The position numbers and the translations under genes were made by a program. Below are positions 59,001 through 64,000 of a DNA stretch of 64,000 nt, piece by piece; positions within the stretch are counted from its first letter, which is position 1; each line of letters starts with the position of its first letter. The notes under the pieces are model-generated. The model searched no databases, was not told where the DNA came from, and was given only the letters and a program-made list of their open reading frames with translations. The stretch is from Frischella perrara (GTDB taxonomy: Bacteria; Pseudomonadota; Gammaproteobacteria; Enterobacterales; Orbaceae). The DNA lies in the NCBI RefSeq assembly GCF_000807275.1, contig NZ_CP009056.1:2605192-2669191 (forward strand), read 5' to 3'.

Positions 59001-60361
59001 TACTGCATAATACTGTGGTAGTGATTGCGAGCATAACGAATTTCAGGTGTGAAATAAGACAAGGGATAACTGCTGACATAATCGTTGTTTTCTTGATAGA
59101 ATTGTGCAAAAGTATCCCGAATTTCACTCGAATCCCACTTCTGCATCGTTTTCGCCAATTTACTTTTCGCCGTTTTCTTTTCTTCATAGTAGATATAATT
59201 ATGGCTACTGTTTCGTACTAACTTATCGTATCGCTTTAATAACTCGTTGTCATTTTCATCTTGCTTCGCCAGTCCTTCTATCACCGGTGCTAAGCGTTGC
59301 CGACGTTGTATTGATAGTTCCTCGGCTAATCCTAACGGGTCTTCTACCACTAATGCCGTTAGCTCTGTTGTGCCATAATTGTTATCTTGCTCATAGCGAC
59401 TTACTGTCAAATCTAAAGCTTGACGCACTTTTTCACCATGCAGAGAGTTAAAATGGCTGGCTGTACAAAATACCTGATTATATAATCCGCCCAAATTAGA
59501 TTTGGTTGCGTTTAACAAATCCGATAACGTTCGGGTTTTAACTGTCATCATCCCGTTACGAATATTATCAAACAAACTTTTTACGCCATCTTCTGGTACC
59601 TCTTTCCCTTTATCTTTTTTCCTTACCAATATGTTTTTACTTTCATCTTCATAGTAATCTATGACTTCTTCATCGCTACATTCAAGCTCTAACAAAAAAC
59701 GGTTTTTTGTAAAAAAATCTCTAAACAAAAAACTTCGATTTTGTTTTGATACGTCCTTTGCTGTTTGCTGTGTTAAATCAACATGACTGAAACGCTGCTC
59801 TCGCTCTGCTAGATTTTCTTTATAATAGTTGATGGTCGCTAATGTCCAGCGAATAGATGAATAAGCTACCCAAGCTTTATCATAAACTCGGTTATCTATC
59901 GTGACGAACTGCGCCTTCACTTGATGATTGTCTGACAAACAACTAAGCGGAATATCTTTCGGTCTCGTTCCCTTAACATCTCGAAACTCACGTAACCGAA
60001 AACCGCCTGAGTGGGTCACTTCATAAGCCATCACTTCTAGCTTACTATCATCATCGTTACCTATTCGATTACATAAAATATACACATACCCTTCTCGGAG
60101 AGTACGATAGGCATACTGATAATCAAGCCAGTTTCTTTCTGGCTCTCGGTCTCCCAGTGAGACCATGCCATTTGACCAATCGATTTGGGATTTAAAGGTT
60201 CGTGGAACAATTGATTTTCGTACCAAAAATAATGGAAAACCGCGCCGCTGACATGCGCCACATTGGCCACTGTCTAAGTTCATATCTTTTTCACTGGCTT
60301 CATAAACAAGCTGCGGATTATATATGTTTTCTGATTCTGCTTGATTATTTGACTCATTCAT
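56051..60361 (-). CDS. Full-length VasX-like T6SS effector, core type B (with complete vgrG set)
   Basis: 1436 residues. N-terminal VasX region (CGACQRRGFPLFLVRKSIV, TLREGYVYILCNRIG), a middle region of about 750 residues, then the type B core with five hydrophobic segments, and a soluble C-terminal domain. Near the C-terminus an acidic/lysine insertion (KKEKKEVNDDKEAEEMDD) makes it 8-12 residues longer than the others. Order vgrG, adaptor, toxin, lipoprotein equals that of V. cholerae vgrG2-vasW-vasX-tsiV2. Predicted action: delivered to the target periplasm and inserted into the inner membrane. This rests on the family, not on a visible catalytic site. Confidence 0.87.
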   Translation of the reverse strand: MNESNNQAESENIYNPQLVYEASEKDMNLDSGQCGACQRRGFPLFLVRKSIVPRTFKSQIDWSNGMVSLGDREPERNWLDYQYAYRTLREGYVYILCNRIGNDDDSKLEVMAYEVTHSGGFRLREFRDVKGTRPKDIPLSCLSDNHQVKAQFVTIDNRVYDKAWVAYSSIRWTLATINYYKENLAEREQRFSHVDLTQQTAKDVSKQNRSFLFRDFFTKNRFLLELECSDEEVIDYYEDESKNILVRKKDKGKEVPEDGVKSLFDNIRNGMMTVKTRTLSDLLNATKSNLGGLYNQVFCTASHFNSLHGEKVRQALDLTVSRYEQDNNYGTTELTALVVEDPLGLAEELSIQRRQRLAPVIEGLAKQDENDNELLKRYDKLVRNSSHNYIYYEEKKTAKSKLAKTMQKWDSSEIRDTFAQFYQENNDYVSSYPLSYFTPEIRYARNHYHSIMQYKQMIKSSITQAGDNDFYLFLFYDKNQDYQKEFNEEVGDPKDFRNTIDWQEIELKTIFQSSDKLAGLNALDKIYVLDAVGETYFAEQLGISDPHTLEKSKLNHYLFCRRLSLYGLSMPKNKDNNGFGDYRSITLSEAQQTALLSYYHQSHTGKEANQVNSVMVVHFYNLSAYKDKLGDKTVADNWDKHQKRLNQPSIDNFEALEKSGYQSLYQYVNESSQDYYHYLIWLWGEDKQYYQVEDGAKKEALPQTLNSLFFWRNEVLPNCSDMHISFLLTVLQIFDSGSVGNMELPIQSALWAMLFENKQSIYFYLLGDTESTVSPIADEEEFYFRQEVKDRQAKQDGESLSEEQQSDGVISNETIFNAAKGTLDLSQDINTLQGREENVSVLQLLLKRWLNTSLEGVIRASRHSVRLNELMVRDHFLRVMNLFTGSQSERILQYEVKMTVRALNKYMQNMHGLMPFFFNSEMRTARGQTLQVSKNIDGIWQVENANSRSINRDKVKVSLLAFFKSAEEQQNFESLLHRSGGRPAKSAMNRLAPYIIEMSDTVYDSEDIEKLSKALSRNKRNAPRIEKLDSLAASILNGVGIYFQIQTLQNLESQLDTLNDPITKETIKYKILVNRSLIALNTMDIVANITNLATSGKLELYFSRTSSLYRYARRYKIWSKTLAWISVYDAMLSCLVAFRSYNSGNTGSGVLLVTSLLSLAVSYAMAINVLPLYGQIAAVVILACAAIIEAIYYSDGSDWDELDKWLNRSMLGNYDHKDKYPLYYLPTPICMRLSQQDFYLAVNGGICKVEADSSWYDFWNNYDLYLMLNLPDFDEKKGWFEGTIMVMSLKNGQAITLNIKHNYKRLEIVPHGSMANFKPINKQSFDKENEYYRMDKKEKKEVNDDKEAEEMDDEQQWNTLMSLAAGQALPAPTASSELESPTNDSQIGLFLIKQCVGQIRGDHEVEVTINYWPNGKQDENGQQITPYLLTYHYKKD

Positions 60362-60473
60362 CTTATTTTCTCTTCCCTACATTATTTTCGACGATATCTA
60401 GCTCTATGACATCATCCTAATTTTCTAACTGTTTTTATTTTTTATTACGCTGAATTATTCTGATAAGTGCGAC

Positions 60474-61424
60474 TTATTGCGCTTGTGATAATAACGAAAG
60501 CGCTTCCTTTCTTTGACTTAAAAGATAACCTAATTGCCCTTGTTTATGGCTATCTTCTATTACCTCTTTTATCAGTTTTGATAACTCTTCATTAGTCATT
60601 AACTGTCCATATTGTAATGAAAATAAGACATAAGCTCGCCTATCTTGATCATTGTCAAGTTGAGTAGCATGAGGATCATAAAACAATGCCATAATACGGG
60701 ATAATGCTTGTTCCGATAATGGTTTTTTCTGTTGTTCGCAAAGATCTTGCCAAGTCACAACTAAATGGTAAAGAGCAGCCTGATTCAATAAATTGAACCG
60801 TAATTTTGGATTAACAAAACGCTGCGCAAACTCTTTCTCATCCTCATAATCAATAGCATGAAATACACAACAGTCGCCATTAGTATTAATAAAATAATAA
60901 TGAGTATCGTCAGGCAAAAGTAAACCAAGGTGTGATTTAGGTGCTTCATAACTGTGCCATAGCACATCAAGTGTGAAAGGTTCATAAAATGGTAAAAACC
61001 TACGCCCTAAGGCTTTTCCAGCTATTAAACAGGCATTAAGCAACTCATCAGCTAGCGATTCCGGCGGTAAAGGACTTGCCAAAAAACCACACACATATTG
61101 CTTACTTGTTAGGTAATCTATATTAATTTGCCTCAAGGCACTAACAAAAAGTTTTTTGTTTAATTGTTCATTTGGCTCTGCAATACACACAAGTAACGGA
61201 CAACTAGCTAAGCTATGCGCAAGTTCAGGCCGTTTAATAACAGCCAACAACTCGGGCGCAATATTATCTTGTAATGCTTCATCATAAAGTGGTGATAATT
61301 CACTGACAACTGCTAATCGATCAATGAGTAAATAACGATAATGTTGTAAACTGCTCCCTTCATTAAATTGACTTTGAAGTACTTCTAACACTGCTTTCAA
61401 ATTGTTAACAAATCTATTATCCAT
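60474..61424 (-). CDS. DUF4123-like T6SS effector adaptor (complete, first set)
   Basis: 316 residues, same family as 47483-48433. The ATG overlaps the vgrG stop by one base (TAATG), so vgrG and adaptor are translationally coupled, as expected for a protein that docks its effector on this VgrG. No membrane segment. A conserved 112-bp spacer separates it from the toxin; the same spacer follows every adaptor copy. Confidence 0.77.
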   Translation of the reverse strand: MDNRFVNNLKAVLEVLQSQFNEGSSLQHYRYLLIDRLAVVSELSPLYDEALQDNIAPELLAVIKRPELAHSLASCPLLVCIAEPNEQLNKKLFVSALRQINIDYLTSKQYVCGFLASPLPPESLADELLNACLIAGKALGRRFLPFYEPFTLDVLWHSYEAPKSHLGLLLPDDTHYYFINTNGDCCVFHAIDYEDEKEFAQRFVNPKLRFNLLNQAALYHLVVTWQDLCEQQKKPLSEQALSRIMALFYDPHATQLDNDQDRRAYVLFSLQYGQLMTNEELSKLIKEVIEDSHKQGQLGYLLSQRKEALSLLSQAQ

Positions 61425-63784
61425 TATAATTGCTCCTCACAACTGGCTCCGGCAGGTAATTCGGGAACAGATGCTTTAAAATTCGATGGTCCAATTACAT
61501 TAAAACTCGCAGTTAATGCTTTAGCATCACCTGGAGAAATTAATTTAATGCCATCTGGTTGAATAACAATAGCTGAGTTACCACATACTAAGTTCAATTT
61601 TTTACTAGCGGAAACAGTGACTTCATGGTTGACACTGGTCAATTTAACATGCTTATTCCCTGTCAAATGTAATTCATCATTTTGAGCTTGAATATCAACT
61701 TTACCTTGTGCAGCAAAGATAGTAATCCCCATTTTACTAGCGAATAAACTAATACGATTACCGGCATTGATCATAAAACGTTTAAAGGCACTAATATCAA
61801 CACTATTTTGAGCGGTATGAATAATATTTTCACCCGCCGTGTGTTGAATACTATCTGGCGTAACAGTTGCCACACCGGCTGGCGCATAGTGTAATAGCGC
61901 AGCATCATTTAATTGCTTGATCTTTTCTTCCATTAATTTTTGTTGAGTTTGTAAGTCGGCCAAAGATGCTTTGGCAACTTTCGCCTGTTCATTGAGTTTT
62001 CTTACCATATGTAATGCTTGTTCAAGCTCTTTAACCGGGTTATCAATATTAAGCACATCACCATCAGCTTTATATTTACCTTCGGTTGAAATATAAAGCC
62101 CTTTGGCTGCCCGAATCGCCCCCCATTCATCCGTTCTTAATTCAAATCCTTCACCCCGTTGCTCTTTACGTTGATTAACCAAATGACCAAGATTTAATTG
62201 CGTTTTACCGTATTCGGTCGCAAGTTTAATGTGCTCTTGACCTCGTTTATCATCCATCCGTAACTTATTATTGGCAGGTGTTCGAATTACATTACGGTGT
62301 TTGTTCGCGGTTGCCACATGGTCAGGATGAGCACTGTCATGCATCGCATGTGCAATATATGGTCGGTCAGGATTACCTTCTGTAAAAGCAATCGCTACTT
62401 CGGTACCATCTATTAAAGGAAAGTGAAAACCATAGCGGTCTCCGGCATAAGGTTTGGCTAAACGAACCCAGAGACTTTCCTCACCTTTTTTCCAACTTTT
62501 TAGGTCAAAATCAAACTTAACTCGATAACGTCCCTGTGTATCAATATAACCATAAGTATCATTATCAGGACTGGTCACCCGCGCTGGTAATGTGCCACTG
62601 ACTTGAGGCCATGATAAAGGAATAGGACGATACGGTTTTAAGACATCATAAGCAATCGCCGTAAAATGGCATTGATAAGACGCACTACGGTCAGCATAGC
62701 TTTCCGTTGATAGAATAATAATACCTTGCTCAAGCCCACCAATTTCACAGTTATCAATAATGATGTGTTGACCGGGTATGAGATGGTAATCGTTACATTC
62801 ACCCCGAATAATCCATTTTTGACTCAAATGAGCTTCATGGCGGATTTTACTGTACCACTGCCCACTTTCGATTTGTGTGTTATCGCCTTTATCTTTATGA
62901 TGCTCACCATAGCGGTAATCTATGCCGGCAGTTGTTACATCTTTAGGTTGAGTATTGAGTGAAGAATGCTGGTCTGCTGATGCGGTGCGGTAGTTATAAT
63001 CTTTTGTTATAACTGACTGCGGTTGAATACTGCTGCTAAATTGTAAATTCCATATGCTATTTTGTTTACCATCAACCATACCACTGGGTGCTTTAAACAC
63101 AATATGACCGGCATCGTCATACCCTTGTTCATTATCACTTAATACCAATACATCACAATGATGGTCATGATGACTTTCGAAGTAAAACCAAATCCCTACA
63201 TCACTTAGTAAGCGCTGAATAAACGCTAAATCACTTTCATGCCATTGCGTAATAAACTCTCGTGCCGGGTATTCATCTTTTAATTCTAGACGATAATCAA
63301 CACCGGTAAAGCCATGCTGACGTAATACAGCTTCCACAACACTCACTACACTTTGATTTTGATAAATCGCACAGTACTGGTCGTTGGCGAATAATGCTAG
63401 ACGAGGTTGTAATACGACTTGATAATGAGCTTCATCTTTATTAATTGATAACAGACTAAACTCGGTAATCACACCGTACAAGGTACGAGGTGGTTGCGGT
63501 TTTTCTAGTGAGCTGATTTTGGTGAGTTGTTCAGCGATATGAGGTGTTTGGAAAGTAAGACTGGCAGATTGGCGGAGAATGGCATCAACGGGGATTTGTT
63601 TATCAGTGCAGGTAAAGTTGATTTCATAACGCCAAGGTTGGTTTAAATCTTCCCGCCCAGAGATTGATAGAACGGATAAAGTGGTGGTAGAAGGTAAACC
63701 GTTAATCGCTAACTGATAACGGTTATGGGTATGACTACCCATTAAAGTGGTAACTGGTTTTACCACTTGCTCTGTCATAATCAT
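61424..63784 (-). CDS. vgrG: VgrG spike protein of the type VI secretion system
   Basis: About 786 residues. ATG 63784 has AAGGA six bases upstream. In-frame ATGs at 63790 (too close to that site) and 63778 are alternatives. It has a gp27-like N-terminal region (about 20-390, with HESDLAFIQRLLSDVGIWFYFE and QNQSVVSVVEAVLRQHGF), a gp5-like OB segment (VRLAKPYAGDRYGFHFPLIDG, EVAIAFTEGNPDRPYI), a helical linker (about 585-635), and a DUF2345-type beta-helix extension (about 640-770). It has no enzymatic C-terminal domain; cargo is carried through the adaptor. First gene of the island transcript. Confidence 0.96.
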   Translation of the reverse strand: MIMTEQVVKPVTTLMGSHTHNRYQLAINGLPSTTTLSVLSISGREDLNQPWRYEINFTCTDKQIPVDAILRQSASLTFQTPHIAEQLTKISSLEKPQPPRTLYGVITEFSLLSINKDEAHYQVVLQPRLALFANDQYCAIYQNQSVVSVVEAVLRQHGFTGVDYRLELKDEYPAREFITQWHESDLAFIQRLLSDVGIWFYFESHHDHHCDVLVLSDNEQGYDDAGHIVFKAPSGMVDGKQNSIWNLQFSSSIQPQSVITKDYNYRTASADQHSSLNTQPKDVTTAGIDYRYGEHHKDKGDNTQIESGQWYSKIRHEAHLSQKWIIRGECNDYHLIPGQHIIIDNCEIGGLEQGIIILSTESYADRSASYQCHFTAIAYDVLKPYRPIPLSWPQVSGTLPARVTSPDNDTYGYIDTQGRYRVKFDFDLKSWKKGEESLWVRLAKPYAGDRYGFHFPLIDGTEVAIAFTEGNPDRPYIAHAMHDSAHPDHVATANKHRNVIRTPANNKLRMDDKRGQEHIKLATEYGKTQLNLGHLVNQRKEQRGEGFELRTDEWGAIRAAKGLYISTEGKYKADGDVLNIDNPVKELEQALHMVRKLNEQAKVAKASLADLQTQQKLMEEKIKQLNDAALLHYAPAGVATVTPDSIQHTAGENIIHTAQNSVDISAFKRFMINAGNRISLFASKMGITIFAAQGKVDIQAQNDELHLTGNKHVKLTSVNHEVTVSASKKLNLVCGNSAIVIQPDGIKLISPGDAKALTASFNVIGPSNFKASVPELPAGASCEEQL

Positions 63785-64000
63785 CAGCATTCCTTAAATT
63801 TTATACTTATTTTTATTAGTCCGTTATTATAACTATAACCGTGTAAAATAAGGTATTTTTTAGCTTAAATCAATTCGTTTTTAACAGATTTTCCAATTAA
63901 TAAATTTGTTTAAAAAATCAGCGCATCAATGATAAATTCGATAAAAGAAATATTAACTAATTAAATAAACAGTAATTATTAATTATTGAATGAAAATGGA
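63785..64000. other. Upstream region of vgrG
   Basis: Very AT-rich, about 215 bp to the window edge. No ORF, tRNA or clear promoter pair could be recognised. It should contain the promoter of the T6SS island. Confidence 0.5.

Noticed and set aside
31859-63784. Prophage or IS-driven origin of the island
   Set aside because: VgrG and PAAR are spike proteins shared with phage tails, but no capsid, tail, integrase, transposase or terminal repeats are visible.

Overview
This is a low-GC gammaproteobacterial chromosome segment. Gene content and order follow the enterobacterial/Pasteurellales backbone: yibN-secB-gpsA, glnALG, gntX-nfuA, slt-trpR, metE-metF, rlmD-relA, and a trp operon with fused trpGD and trpCF. 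With the AT-rich composition and a VgrG/VasX-type T6SS island, this fits the Orbaceae (Gilliamella-like gut symbionts). That assignment is inference; there is no 16S rRNA here.

Positions 1-31700 are housekeeping. In order they hold gpsA (partial), secB and a rhodanese that lacks its cysteine; the nitrogen regulon glnA-glnL-glnG with a sigma-54 promoter and NtrC-like sites; dps, a flavin reductase, and mutH/ppiA convergent and overlapping; gntX, nfuA and rob; slt-trpR; an initiator tRNA; metE-metF; amiC, relA, rlmD and coaD; a papain-like amidase and bioY; then trpE-trpGD-trpCF-trpB-trpA. The bioY/trpE divergent region carries a clear BirA-type operator and a trp promoter/operator. The trp leader is too short for an attenuator.

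Positions 31800-63800 are a type VI secretion (T6SS) accessory island, almost all on the minus strand. Transcription runs from vgrG (63.8 kb) towards a PAAR gene and a membrane protein (33-32 kb). Between these lie repeated copies of one unit: DUF4123-like adaptor, VasX-like multi-TM toxin of about 1430 residues, and a small lipoprotein that is the presumed immunity protein. There are three full-length toxins, two 5'-truncated but open toxins of about 863 residues, two toxin fragments, two full adaptors and one truncated adaptor, one vgrG 3' fragment, and seven lipoprotein paralogs. The toxins come in two alternative types (A and B) of the predicted pore-forming core, set in an otherwise shared scaffold.

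Four of the truncated copies start directly after the same element of about 85 bp, which carries an inverted repeat of 9 or 10 bp arms. A fifth junction has a related variant. The island therefore looks like an effector/immunity array that grows by repeated insertion or recombination at a fixed type of boundary, and mixes by gene conversion. No T6SS structural genes (tss/hcp) lie in the window, so the apparatus must be encoded elsewhere.
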